Below, piece after piece: positions 43,800-52,408 of a stretch of 64,000 bases of DNA. Position numbers and translations under genes: made by a program. The stretch lies in NCBI RefSeq assembly GCF_002213415.1, contig NZ_NJGU01000011.1:212737-276736 (forward strand), given 5' to 3'. Below the pieces are notes generated by a model that did not search any database, was not told the DNA's origin, and was given only the letters and a program-made list of their open reading frames with translations. Numbering within the stretch: the stretch's first letter is position 1; the number at the start of each line of letters is the position of its first letter. The stretch is from Herbaspirillum robiniae (GTDB lineage: Bacteria; Pseudomonadota; Gammaproteobacteria; Burkholderiales; Burkholderiaceae_D).

Positions 43800-45000
43800 A
43801 CCAGCTAGTCTCACGCTCCGCCGTCGAAGAGATCTTGTGAACCGCGAGATCGGCGCCTTCGAATTCCTGCTCGGGATCCAGGCGGATGCCGACGGTTTTC
43901 TTCAACGCGCCATAGACGATCCAGCCGCCGGCCAGGGCGATGGTGATGCCCATGGCGCTGCCGATCAGTTGCGACATGAAGGACACGCCGCCGCGTCCGC
44001 CCAGCGCCTGCAGGCCGAAGATGCCGGCCGCCAGGCCGCCCCACAGGCCGCACAGGCCGTGCAGCGGCCATACGCCGAGCACGTCGTCGATCTTCCACTT
44101 GTTCTGCGTGCGGGTGAACATCCACACGAAGATGGCGCCGGCGATGCCGCCGGTGGCCAGCGCGCCCAGCGGGTGCATCAGGTCCGAGCCCGCGCATACC
44201 GCCACCAAGCCCGCCAGCGGGCCGTTGTAGGCGAAGCCGGGGTCGTTCTTGCCCATCAGCAGAGCCACCAGCGTGCCGCCGGCCATGGCCATGAGCGAGT
44301 TCATGGCGACCAGGCCGTTCATCTTGTCCAGCGTCTGCGCGCTCATCACGTTGAAGCCGAACCAGCCCACCGTCAGGATCCAGGCGCCCAGCGCCAGGAA
44401 GGGGATGTTCGAGGGCGGGTGCGCGGCGACCGCGCCTTCCTTGCTGTAGCGGCCGCGGCGCGCGCCCAGCAGCAGCACCGCGGGCAGCGCGATCCAGCCG
44501 CCCACGGCGTGGACCACGATGGAGCCGGCGAAGTCGTGGAATTCGGCGCCGAAGGTGGCGGCCAGCCAGGCCTGTATGCCGAAGTGCTGGTTCCACGCGA
44601 TGCCTTCGAAGAAGGGATAGACCAGGCCCACCAGCACGGCGGTGGCCACCAGCTGCGGGTTGAACTTGGAGCGTTCGGCGATGCCGCCGGAGATGATGGC
44701 GGGGATCGCCGCGGCGAAGGTGAGCAGGAAGAAGAACTTCACCAGCTCGAAGCCGCTGCGCTGCGCCAGCGTCTCGGCGCCGGCGAAGAAGGACACGCCG
44801 TAGGCCACGTAATAGCCGATGAAGAAATAGACGATGGTCGAGACCGCGAAATCGGCCAGGATCTTGACTAGGGCGTTGACCTGGTTTTTCTTGCGCACGG
44901 TGCCCAGCTCAAGGAATGCGAAGCCGGCGTGCATGGCCAAAATCATGATGGCGCCCAGCAGGATGAACAGCGCATCTGCGCCGTTTTTGTGATCTTCCAC
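43798..45000 (-). CDS. amt: Ammonium transporter (Amt family)
   Basis: 400 aa, 11 helices. Ammonium-path motifs are visible: DFAGSIVVHAVGGWIALPA (conserved Asp and first twin His), and the GSDLMHPLGALATGGIAGA and GVWPLHGLCGLWGG segments (second twin His). GTG at 45000 is the likely start, since GGGAGA precedes it with 8 bp spacing; a TTG at 45015 would lack one. No glnK is adjacent. A near-consensus sigma-54 promoter lies 52 bp upstream, so expression should respond to nitrogen limitation through NtrC. The C-terminus ends in sequence created by a hexamer repeat. Confidence 0.92.
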   Translation of the reverse strand: MEDHKNGADALFILLGAIMILAMHAGFAFLELGTVRKKNQVNALVKILADFAVSTIVYFFIGYYVAYGVSFFAGAETLAQRSGFELVKFFFLLTFAAAIPAIISGGIAERSKFNPQLVATAVLVGLVYPFFEGIAWNQHFGIQAWLAATFGAEFHDFAGSIVVHAVGGWIALPAVLLLGARRGRYSKEGAVAAHPPSNIPFLALGAWILTVGWFGFNVMSAQTLDKMNGLVAMNSLMAMAGGTLVALLMGKNDPGFAYNGPLAGLVAVCAGSDLMHPLGALATGGIAGAIFVWMFTRTQNKWKIDDVLGVWPLHGLCGLWGGLAAGIFGLQALGGRGGVSFMSQLIGSAMGITIALAGGWIVYGALKKTVGIRLDPEQEFEGADLAVHKISSTAERETSW

Positions 45001-45051
45001 CTGAAAATCTCCCAAAAATTGTGCAACTGAGGAATCGAAAGTCGCTTCTAA

Positions 45052-45067
45052 AGCAAATTTCGTTCCA
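45052..45067 (-). promoter_or_regulatory. Sigma-54 (-24/-12) promoter of amt
   Basis: Minus strand reads TGGAACGAAATTTGCT. Compared with TGGCACG-N4-TTGCA it keeps both invariant dinucleotides, GG and GC, at the exact 10-bp gap, with two mismatches. Located 52 bp upstream of the amt start. Confidence 0.75.
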
Positions 45068-45139
45068 TTTTGGTGAATTCGATCTAGTGGATTGATTTGA
45101 AAAGACTTTTATTTTCAGTTTCTTGCCGGAAAACGTGTC

Positions 45140-45160
45140 TTCGCACGAAGTTCGTGCGAA
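45140..45160. promoter_or_regulatory. Perfect palindrome between amt and phosphatase genes
   Basis: Arms TTCGCACGAA and TTCGTGCGAA around a single G. Lies about 75 bp upstream of the sigma-54 promoter, at enhancer distance. It does not match the NtrC consensus, so the binding protein is unknown. Confidence 0.6.
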
Positions 45161-45324
45161 ACGGGTGCCGTCATTCATACGACGGCGGCATTTTGGTGCA
45201 TCGCTGGCCGCTTCGAAAAAATCACAAAAACAAATGAAAATCGCCGCACGGCCGGCGGTTTCATGGAACGGTCACAAGCGATTGCTAAATTGCAACTCCT
45301 CAGCCACCGCTAACAGGAGTTGCC

Positions 45325-46950
45325 ATGCCAGACCACAAGGATCCAGCCGACCGCGGCCGCCGCCGTTTCCTGCGCGACAGCGCCGTCACCACCGCAGGTG
45401 CGGGCGCCATGCTTGCCGGCGTGTCGGCCGCGCAGGCGCAGTCCGCCGCTGCCGTTACCTCGGAACGCCTGCGTCCGCAGCTGCCCGGCGGCGTGATGAG
45501 CGGCGACGTCACGCGCGACTCTGCCATCGTGTGGAGCCGCACCGACCGCAACGCGCGCATGCTGCTGGAGTATTCGGTCAACGAGAATTTTGCCGGCGCC
45601 ACCCGCATCCAGGGGCCGCTGGCCCTGGCCCGCAACGACTACACCGCGCGCGTCGACCTGCGCGCCCTGCCGGCCGGGCAGCGCGTGTTCTACCGCGTGC
45701 GCTTCCAGGACCTGGTGCACGAGTCGGCGCTGAGCGAGCCGCTCGCCGGCAGCCTGGTGGTGCCGGCCGGCGCCGCTGACAAGGCGCCCAGGGACATCAC
45801 CTTCGCCTTCTCCGGCGACGAGGCCGGGCAGGGCTGGGGCATCAACGAGGGCTGGGGCGGCTACCGCATCTACGAGAGCATGCGGCGTTTCCGCCCCGAC
45901 TTCTTCATCCATTCGGGCGACCAGATCTATGCCGACGGGCCGATCCAGGCCGAGGTGAAACTGGACGACGGCAGCCTGTGGCGCAACCTCGTCACCGAGG
46001 CCAAGTCGAAGGTGGCGCAGACGCTGGACGACTATCGCGGCAACTTCGCCTACAACATGCTGGACGCCAACAAGCGGCGCTTCTGCGCGGAAGTGCCTTT
46101 CCTGGTGCAGTGGGATGACCATGAGGTGCGCAACAACTGGTATCCGGGCCAGGTGATCGGCAAGGAAGAGACGCGCTACGACGAGCGCCGCCTGGATGTG
46201 CTGGCGGTGCGCGCGCGCCAGGCGATGTTCGAGCACAACCCGTTTCGCATCGACAGTGCCGATCCGTTCCGCATCTATCGCGCCTTCAACCACGGGCCGC
46301 TGCTGGAAGTGTTCATGCTGGACGAGCGCAGCTACCGCGGCGCCAATTCGCCCAACCGCCAGCAGGGCGGGCGCGACGCCGATTTCCTCGGGCCGCAGCA
46401 GATGCGCTGGATCAAGCAGGCGCTGCTGCGCTCGCGCTCGACGTGGAAAGTGATCGCCAGCGACATGCCGATCTCCATCGTGGTGCCGGATCTGAATCCT
46501 GACGTGCCCAAGGGCACTTTCGAGGCCTGGGCCAACGCCGACAACGGCAAGCCCTCGGGCCGTGAGCTGGAGGTGGCCGAGCTGCTGCGTTTCATCAAGC
46601 GGCATGACATCAAGAACGTGGTGTGGGTCACCGCCGACGTGCACTACGCCTCGGCGACCTACTACACGCCGGAGCGGGCGCAGTTCACCGACTTCAAGCC
46701 GTTCTGGGAATTCGTCGGCGGGCCGCTCAACGCCGGCACCTTCGGGCCGGGCGAGATCGACCGCACCTTCGGTCCGGATGTGCGCTACGTCAGCATCCCG
46801 GCCGACATGAAGCAGAACCGTTCGCCGGCCGACCTGTTCCAGTTCTTCGGCATCGGCAAGATCGATGCAAAGACCAGGGCGCTGACCGTGACGTTGCACA
46901 ACGTCGACGGCAAGGAACTCTACAAGGTCGAACTGCCGCCGGAGGCCTGA
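45325..46950 (+). CDS. phoD: PhoD-like alkaline phosphatase, Tat-exported
   Basis: 541 aa. A twin-arginine signal (RGRRRFLRDSAVTTAG) is followed by a beta-sandwich domain (about 50-150) and a metallophosphoesterase domain: FSGDEAG, DFFIHSGDQIYADG, VQWDDHEVRNNW and VWVTADVHYASATYY supply the metal ligands of PhoD. Hydrolyses phosphomono- or diesters in the periplasm. AGGAG precedes the ATG. Divergent from amt. FSGDEAG replaces the usual SCQ-type segment, which may affect the iron-ligand cysteine of classical PhoD, so substrate range is uncertain. Confidence 0.88.
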   Translation: MPDHKDPADRGRRRFLRDSAVTTAGAGAMLAGVSAAQAQSAAAVTSERLRPQLPGGVMSGDVTRDSAIVWSRTDRNARMLLEYSVNENFAGATRIQGPLALARNDYTARVDLRALPAGQRVFYRVRFQDLVHESALSEPLAGSLVVPAGAADKAPRDITFAFSGDEAGQGWGINEGWGGYRIYESMRRFRPDFFIHSGDQIYADGPIQAEVKLDDGSLWRNLVTEAKSKVAQTLDDYRGNFAYNMLDANKRRFCAEVPFLVQWDDHEVRNNWYPGQVIGKEETRYDERRLDVLAVRARQAMFEHNPFRIDSADPFRIYRAFNHGPLLEVFMLDERSYRGANSPNRQQGGRDADFLGPQQMRWIKQALLRSRSTWKVIASDMPISIVVPDLNPDVPKGTFEAWANADNGKPSGRELEVAELLRFIKRHDIKNVVWVTADVHYASATYYTPERAQFTDFKPFWEFVGGPLNAGTFGPGEIDRTFGPDVRYVSIPADMKQNRSPADLFQFFGIGKIDAKTRALTVTLHNVDGKELYKVELPPEA

Positions 46951-46977
46951 GCGCCTCTCGCGTTGTCCGGGGCGGGA

Positions 46978-47613
46978 TCAGAAGCCGGTGTCGGTGCCGA
47001 AGCTGCCCGAGCTGCTGCGCCCCGACCCCATCCCGCCCATTCCACTCATGCCACCCATGCCGCCGCCCATGCTGCCCGAGGGCGCGCTGCCGCGCCGGCT
47101 GCCATGGCCGCCGGCGCCGCCGCCCGCACCCGGGCCGTCGGCCGCGCGTTGCATGCGGTCGGCGATGTAGTCCTGCGCCAGCTTGCGCTGGTGGTCGTCC
47201 AGCGCGTCGGCCATGGAGAACCAGGCCTCGCGCAGCTGGCGCGCCTCCTGTTCGGCAGCCGCGCCATCCTCGTCATAGCCGTGCGCCAGATCGCGGAATT
47301 CACCGCCGGGCGTGCGCAGCAGCTGCTCGGTCTGCTCCTGCAGGCGGGCGCGCCGCTGCTGGCGCTGCGCCAGGATGGCGCGCGTCTTCTGTTCGGTCTG
47401 GCGCCACAGGATCTGCTGGTTGGGCGTGAGCTGGAGATCTTTTTCCAGCTGCTCGCTCATCGGCAGGATGTCGGTGGCGATCAGGTCCACCAGCGGCGTG
47501 GCGGCGGCCGGCAGGCAAACGGCGAGGGCCATGCCGAAGCCGGCGACGCAGAGGGCTTTGTGCAGCGCGGACAGCGGGGGAAATGAGGGCAGTGCGGGGA
47601 GGGAGAGTTTCAT
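46978..47613 (-). CDS. Exported LTxxQ-like protein with Gly/Met/Ser-rich tail
   Basis: 211 aa from the ATG at 47613. A signal peptide (ALCVAGFGMALAVCLPAAA), then a helical segment LTPNQQILWRQTEQKTRAIL resembling the LTxxQ region of Spy/CpxP-type periplasmic chaperones, then a long basic helix and a low-complexity tail (GGMGGMSGMGGMGSGRSSSG). The tail suggests metal or surface interaction but is speculative. Convergent with the phosphatase gene. Confidence 0.65.
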   Translation of the reverse strand: MKLSLPALPSFPPLSALHKALCVAGFGMALAVCLPAAATPLVDLIATDILPMSEQLEKDLQLTPNQQILWRQTEQKTRAILAQRQQRRARLQEQTEQLLRTPGGEFRDLAHGYDEDGAAAEQEARQLREAWFSMADALDDHQRKLAQDYIADRMQRAADGPGAGGGAGGHGSRRGSAPSGSMGGGMGGMSGMGGMGSGRSSSGSFGTDTGF

Positions 47614-47755
47614 CTTCGCTTGGTCGGGATCAGGCTGGCGGCGACATGCCGCGGGCAAAGCGAAGATTTAAGCAGCGCGGCGCGGCGCCGTGGGCGGGTG
47701 AAGCATCCGGTAACACTTCATTGATGCCGCCCGGCGGGATGTGAAGACGGCGCGC

Positions 47756-48553
47756 TCAGCCGGGGCCGGCCAGCTTGCGCGAGATCTCGGCGCAGGTTTC
47801 CAGCAGCGGGCGGATATAGGTGCCGTGGGCATCTTCCTGGCGGCGAAACAGCGGGATGCTGATGCTGATGCAGGCGGCCGGCACGCCGTCGGGCCCCATG
47901 ATGGACGCACCGTAGCAGAAGATCTGCGCTTCGTTTTCCTCGCGGTCCTCGGCATAGCCGCGCGCGCGGGTGTCGGCGATCTCGGCGCGCAGGGCGTCGA
48001 GGTCGGTGATGGTGTGTTCGGTAAAGCGTTCCATTCTGATGGCGGCCATCAGGCGCTCGCGGCGTTCTTCTTCCAGGGCCGCCAGGTAAGCCTTGCCGAC
48101 CGAGCTCGAATAAAGCGTCACGCGGGTGCCGATGCGCGAGGTCATGCGCACCGCCTGCGGGCTTTCCAGTTTCTCGATATAGACCATGCCGGCGTCGCTG
48201 GGCAGGGCCAGGTGCACCGTCTCGCGGGTGGCGTCGCGCAGCGCGCGCAGGCTGTCGATGGCGGTGGCGCGGATGTCGCTGCGGTCCCAGGCGCGGCTGG
48301 CCAGGTTGATCAGGCGCGGGCCGACTTCGAACTGTTTGGTGCGCGGATTTTCCACCACCATGCCCTCGGCCATCAGCGCGGCCAGGATGCGGTAGACGGT
48401 GGGGCGCGGATAGCCCGACAGCGCCGACAGCTGGGCGATGGTCAGCGGCGCGTCCTGGTCGGCGATCAGCTGCAGCACGGCGACGAACTTGGAGAAGGCG
48501 GCGGTGCCGGCGATCTTGGTCTGGTCTTCCGTGGCTTTATCTTGTGCGGACAT
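47756..48553 (-). CDS. IclR-family transcriptional regulator of the catabolic operon
   Basis: 265 aa. Winged HTH (LTIAQLSALSGYPRPTVYRILAAL, about 38-61) and IclR effector domain with SSSVGKAYLA and a C-terminal CISISIPLFR. It ends a minus-strand run of cupin-SDR-MFS-SDR genes and is separated from the last SDR by a terminator, so it has its own promoter. The palindrome at 52443 upstream of the cupin is a candidate target. Confidence 0.9.
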   Translation of the reverse strand: MSAQDKATEDQTKIAGTAAFSKFVAVLQLIADQDAPLTIAQLSALSGYPRPTVYRILAALMAEGMVVENPRTKQFEVGPRLINLASRAWDRSDIRATAIDSLRALRDATRETVHLALPSDAGMVYIEKLESPQAVRMTSRIGTRVTLYSSSVGKAYLAALEEERRERLMAAIRMERFTEHTITDLDALRAEIADTRARGYAEDREENEAQIFCYGASIMGPDGVPAACISISIPLFRRQEDAHGTYIRPLLETCAEISRKLAGPG

Positions 48554-48635
48554 GGGCGGTAGGCGCGGGTCGGTTCGGGTGGCGTATTGCAGGGTACGGC
48601 GGCAGATTATAGCGGAGCGGGTTTGCCCGCCATCG

Positions 48636-48674
48636 TAAAAAAGCCCGCGCCGGCATGGAGGTGCAAGCGCGGGC
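48636..48674 (-). terminator. Rho-independent terminator of the SDR-MFS-SDR-cupin operon
   Basis: GCCCGCGC and GCGCGGGC arms (48643-48650/48667-48674) with A-run at 48637-48642 that becomes a U-tract on the minus strand; 20 bp beyond the SDR stop. Confidence 0.85.
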
Positions 48675-48694
48675 AAATGGCATGCAATCGGTAC

Positions 48695-49420
48695 TCAGGA
48701 AATCAGGTAACCGCCGTCGACCGGCACGATGGTGCCGGTCATGAACGACGCCGCCGGCGTGCACAGGAAGGCCACCACGTTGCCGATGTCTTCCGGCGTG
48801 CCCCAGCGGTTAAGCGGCGTGCGCGCCAGGATCGGGCCGGAGCGCGCCGGGTCGTCCTGCAGCGCCTGCGTGAGCGGGGTGGCGATCCAGCCGGGTGCGA
48901 CCGCGTTGACGCGGATGCCGTCGGCGGCGTAGGCAATCGCCAGCGACTTGGTCAGCTGGGCCACGCCGCCCTTGCTGGCGCTGTAGCCCGGCACCAGGCC
49001 GCCGCCGAAGAAGCTGAGCATGGAGGCGGTGTTGACGATGCAGCCCTTGGATTGCTTGAGCAGCTCGCGGGTGGCGGCGCACACGCGCATGGTGCCGGTC
49101 AGGTTGACGGCGATGACCTGCTCGAAGACCTCGGTTTCCAGCTCGGCGCCGCGCTTGATGATGCCGGCGCAGTTGACCACGATGTCGAGCCTGTCGATAT
49201 TGGCGACGGCGGCGCGCACGCTCTCTTCGCTGGCCACGTTCATCTCGATCAGCGAAACGCCGGTGTCCTTGAATTCATCGGTGGCGAACGGCGGCAGGCC
49301 GGCGGCGATCACCTTGGCGCCCATCGCGGCCAGCTGGCGCGCAATGGCGCCGCCGATGCCTTGCGTGCCGCCGGTCACCAGCGCGGTCTTGCCCTTGAAG
49401 AGATCGGGAGTGAAGCTCAT
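48695..49420 (-). CDS. Short-chain dehydrogenase/reductase
   Basis: 241 aa classical SDR. NAD(P)-binding TGGTQGIG, structural NCAG (replacing NNAG), active site Ser in NTASMLSFFGG, YSASK (Tyr/Lys) and C-terminal GTIVPVDGGYLIS. Oxidises or reduces a hydroxyl/keto group of a metabolite handled by this operon. Lies 112 bp after the MFS gene on the same strand. Confidence 0.88.
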   Translation of the reverse strand: MSFTPDLFKGKTALVTGGTQGIGGAIARQLAAMGAKVIAAGLPPFATDEFKDTGVSLIEMNVASEESVRAAVANIDRLDIVVNCAGIIKRGAELETEVFEQVIAVNLTGTMRVCAATRELLKQSKGCIVNTASMLSFFGGGLVPGYSASKGGVAQLTKSLAIAYAADGIRVNAVAPGWIATPLTQALQDDPARSGPILARTPLNRWGTPEDIGNVVAFLCTPAASFMTGTIVPVDGGYLIS

Positions 49421-49532
49421 GTCGTTTCCTTTGTGTCTGTGATGCGGGGGACTGGCTGGATGGCATCGCCGGTGCGGGCGGCGATGCCATCGGGTCAGGC
49501 TCCTGCGCTTGCCGGGGCAAGCGTGGCCTTCA

Positions 49533-50837
49533 TCAGGCGTGCGAATCGATCGGCTTGTCGACCACGAACATGTACACCAGCGCTGCGGCGAAGGCCACGG
49601 CGGCGCTGATCAGCAGTGCGTTGACGAAGGAGTGGGTCTGGTCCACCACCACGCCGGTGATCACCGGGGCCAGCGAGCCGCCCAGGTAGCCGCCGAAGTT
49701 CTGCATGCTGCCCAGCGACGCCACCAGGCGACGCGGAATGGCCACCGACACCAGCGCCCAGGCGCCACCCGAGGCCATGTTCACGAAGGCCATGGCCAGC
49801 GAGATGTAGACGATCGCCATGGTGGTGCTCGGGGTGTAGGCGGCCGGGATGGTGAAGGCGCCGGCGCCGATCAGGCCCGCGCAGATCGGCCACTTGCGGC
49901 TGCGGATGGCGGGCATGCCGCGCTTCATCAGGCCGTCGGCGATATAGCCCGAGGACAGCATGCCCAGCGTGCCGAAGATGTAGGGAATCACCACCACCCA
50001 GCCGGTGCGCGCGATCGACAGGTGACGCTCGTGCTCCAGGTAGGCCGGCAGCCAGGTCAGGTACAGCCAGACCATGTAGATCACGCCCATGAAGCCGAAC
50101 AGCATGCCCCAGGTGGTGCGGAACTTGAACAGGCTCTTCCACTCGGCCCAGGTCAGCTTGGCGTTGGCGTTCGGATCGTTGTCGTTGTCGTCGGCCAGGT
50201 ACAGCACTTCGGACGGCGTCAGTTCGACCTCGTTGCGGTTGCGGTAGAAGATGTACCAGCCCACCGACACCGCGATGCCCAGCACGCCCATGATGACAAA
50301 CATCATGCGCCAGCCGAAGGACAGCATCAGGATGGTCAGGATCGGCGGCGCCAGGGCCGGGCCGATGGTGGAGGAGGCCACGAAGATGCCGGTCGGGCCG
50401 CCGCGCTCACGCATGGCGAACCACTCCGACACCACCTTGGCGCCGGCCGGGAACTGCGGCGCCTCGCCCAGGCCCAGGAACACGCGGGCCACCAGGAACT
50501 GCTGCAGCGAGTTGACGAAACCGCCCGCCAGCTGCGCCACCGACCAGATGAACATGCCGGCGCCCAGCATCACGCGCGCGCCGAACTTGTCGAGCATGGC
50601 GCCGATGGGCAATTGCGAGAAGGCATAGGCCAGCGAGAAGGCCGACAGCAGCAGGCCCATCTGCGAGGCCGACAGGCCCAGCTCCTGGCTGACGGAATGG
50701 TTGGCGATGGACAAGGTGCTGCGGTCGAGGTAGTTGACGATGCCTGCCAGCATGAGGAACGTCAGCGCGACGAGCTGCACGCGTTTGAGCCGTGGGCTCT
50801 TTTCGGGCTTGGCGCCCGGGTCTTTCTGGACTTCCAT
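49533..50837 (-). CDS. MFS transporter, anion:cation symporter (ACS) family
   Basis: 434 aa, 12 helices. GIVNYLDRSTLSIANHSV and AFSLAYAFSQLPIGAMLDKFGAR are the ACS signature shared by hexuronate, galactonate and aromatic-acid importers; GLGEAPQFPAGAKVVSEWF is also typical. Imports an organic acid by proton symport. Its position inside a cupin/SDR operon suggests that it brings in the pathway substrate. Start at 50837 with GGAGA upstream. Confidence 0.88.
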   Translation of the reverse strand: MEVQKDPGAKPEKSPRLKRVQLVALTFLMLAGIVNYLDRSTLSIANHSVSQELGLSASQMGLLLSAFSLAYAFSQLPIGAMLDKFGARVMLGAGMFIWSVAQLAGGFVNSLQQFLVARVFLGLGEAPQFPAGAKVVSEWFAMRERGGPTGIFVASSTIGPALAPPILTILMLSFGWRMMFVIMGVLGIAVSVGWYIFYRNRNEVELTPSEVLYLADDNDNDPNANAKLTWAEWKSLFKFRTTWGMLFGFMGVIYMVWLYLTWLPAYLEHERHLSIARTGWVVVIPYIFGTLGMLSSGYIADGLMKRGMPAIRSRKWPICAGLIGAGAFTIPAAYTPSTTMAIVYISLAMAFVNMASGGAWALVSVAIPRRLVASLGSMQNFGGYLGGSLAPVITGVVVDQTHSFVNALLISAAVAFAAALVYMFVVDKPIDSHA

Positions 50838-51139
50838 GAAGTGCGTCTCCAAAGTGAATGAGTAAGCCATTTGGTCGCTTCCTGCCCGACGCCGTCTTTG
50901 TCGCGACGCTTGATGCGGAAAGCTTTGTGTTTGAAGCGATGCTGTCGTCACCGGCGTTGTGGATTGCCGCCTGTGCGTCTGTGGTGGAATGCGACTTGCC
51001 GTCGCGTTCCGTCCGGTGCGGCGCATACCCCCGTGGTAGTCGCCGCAATCGCCCCGTGCCCGGATCATTCTGTGCCGGAGCCGCACTGGCGGCTCCGGGC
51101 GTGTTGCTGTTGCCGATATTGCTGGTGGTGCGGTAATGC
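50838..51139. other. Intercistronic region with strong hairpin
   Basis: About 300 bp between the SDR and MFS genes, unusually long for an operon. It contains a 10-bp hairpin (51075-51098). Short + strand frames here are not protein-like. An internal promoter for the MFS gene is possible. Confidence 0.4.
51075..51098. promoter_or_regulatory. Intercistronic hairpin without T-tract
   Basis: CCGGAGCCGC and GCGGCTCCGG arms with an ACTG loop, 41 bp beyond the SDR stop on the minus strand. Suited to mRNA 3'-end protection or partial termination. Confidence 0.5.
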
Positions 51140-51874
51140 TCAGTAGGTCGCGCGACCGCCGGAGAGGTCGAACACCGCGCCGGTGTTGAAGGTGCAGGAG
51201 CCCGAGCACAGCCAGGCCACCATTTCCGCCACTTCGTCGACCGTGCCCAGGCGGCCCATCGGGCTCTTGTTGATCATGTTCTGCACGTGCGCCGGCGCCA
51301 TCTGTTCCAGCAGCTGCGTCTTCACCGCCGCCGGCGCCAGCGCGTTGACCAGCACGCCGGCGTTGGCCAGCTCCTTGCCCAGCGACTTGGTCAGCGCCAG
51401 CACGCCGGCCTTGGCTGCGCTATAGGCCGAGGCGTTGGGCGTGCCTTCCTTGCCGGCCAGCGAGGCGATGTTGACGATGCGGCCCGAGCCGGCCGCGCGC
51501 ATGGCGGGCACCACGCTGCGGCAGGCGTGGAACACGCCCAGCAGGTTGACGTTGACGATGCGGTGCCACTCGGCCACGTCGTACTCGTCCAGCGGTACGG
51601 TGGAGCCGGCATAACCGGCGTTGTTGACCAGGAAGTCGATGCGGCCCAGGTCGGCCAGCAGCTGTTTGGCCGCGGCGTCGGTGGAGGCCGGGTCGGCGAT
51701 GTCGACTTCGTACTGGCGATAGGGCGAGGCGGGATTGGCCTTCAGGTCCCAGCACACCACCTGCGCGCCGGCCTTGGCCAGGCGCTCGCTGATGGCCGCG
51801 CCGATGCCGCCGTTGCCGCCGGTGACGACGGCCACGCAACCCTTGAAATCGTAGTGCGCGTTTGCGTAGGCCAT
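51140..51874 (-). CDS. Short-chain dehydrogenase/reductase
   Basis: 244 aa classical SDR. TGGNGGIG cofactor loop, NNAG, catalytic Ser in VNIASLAGKEG, YSAAK and a C-terminal AVFDLSGGRATY. Trp-Asp after the second strand (VVCWDLKAN) favours NAD(H). Its start lies 3 bp after the cupin stop, so the two are co-translated. Confidence 0.88.
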   Translation of the reverse strand: MAYANAHYDFKGCVAVVTGGNGGIGAAISERLAKAGAQVVCWDLKANPASPYRQYEVDIADPASTDAAAKQLLADLGRIDFLVNNAGYAGSTVPLDEYDVAEWHRIVNVNLLGVFHACRSVVPAMRAAGSGRIVNIASLAGKEGTPNASAYSAAKAGVLALTKSLGKELANAGVLVNALAPAAVKTQLLEQMAPAHVQNMINKSPMGRLGTVDEVAEMVAWLCSGSCTFNTGAVFDLSGGRATY

Positions 51875-51877
51875 CGC

Positions 51878-52408
51878 TTATCTCACGAACTGGTTGACGT
51901 AGTCGCTGCCCAGGCCGACCGCTTCGTAGTGCTTGCGGCACATGTCCAGCTTGGTATAGACGTCCTCATAGCCCTCGAACTTGCCCCAGGGGTCGCAGTA
52001 GAACATCACGCCGGTGATGTGGAAGTAGGTGATCATTTCTTCCACGTCTTCGGGCACGTACAGGGTGTGGGTTTCGCCCGGCGGCTCGAACACGTAGCTG
52101 CCCTGTTCGGCGATCCAGTTGTGCTCCAGGTAGCGCCACTTGCCCTTCAGGACCATGCCGTGCACCGGCGCCGGATGGCGGTGACGCGACAGCACGCCCG
52201 ACTTGCGCACGCGCAGCAGGTTGGTCCAGTAGCCCTGCGAGACGTTCAGGCACAGCGGACGGAACCAGACGTTCTCGGCCTGCGGCACCCAGATGCGCTC
52301 GTCCTCGGGAATCGCGGGATTGACCACGATCTCCAGCGGGGCTTCCTTGGGATTGGGGTATTGGTAGGGCATCAGCTTGTCGGATGCGGCGGGCATGGCA
52401 GCGCTCAT
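51878..52408 (-). CDS. Cupin protein, 2,4'-dihydroxyacetophenone dioxygenase-like
   Basis: 176 aa single cupin. RHRHPAPVHGMVLKGKWRYLEH holds the two His and the Glu/Gly of cupin motif 1, and EPPGETHTLYVPED motif 2. The overall pattern follows the 2,4'-dihydroxyacetophenone dioxygenase (DAD) family, iron enzymes cleaving a C-C bond next to a carbonyl. GAGGAG precedes the start at 52408. First gene of the operon, downstream of an operator-like palindrome. The actual substrate is unknown. Confidence 0.82.
   Translation of the reverse strand: MSAAMPAASDKLMPYQYPNPKEAPLEIVVNPAIPEDERIWVPQAENVWFRPLCLNVSQGYWTNLLRVRKSGVLSRHRHPAPVHGMVLKGKWRYLEHNWIAEQGSYVFEPPGETHTLYVPEDVEEMITYFHITGVMFYCDPWGKFEGYEDVYTKLDMCRKHYEAVGLGSDYVNQFVR

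Larger units (their letters stand above)
45001..45324. other. Divergent control region of amt and phoD-like gene
   Basis: About 320 bp. It contains a sigma-54-type promoter for amt (45052-45067), a perfect 10-bp-arm palindrome (45140-45160), an NtrC-like half site (45189-45200, TGCACCAAAATG on the minus strand) and the AGGAG of the phosphatase gene. Confidence 0.55.
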
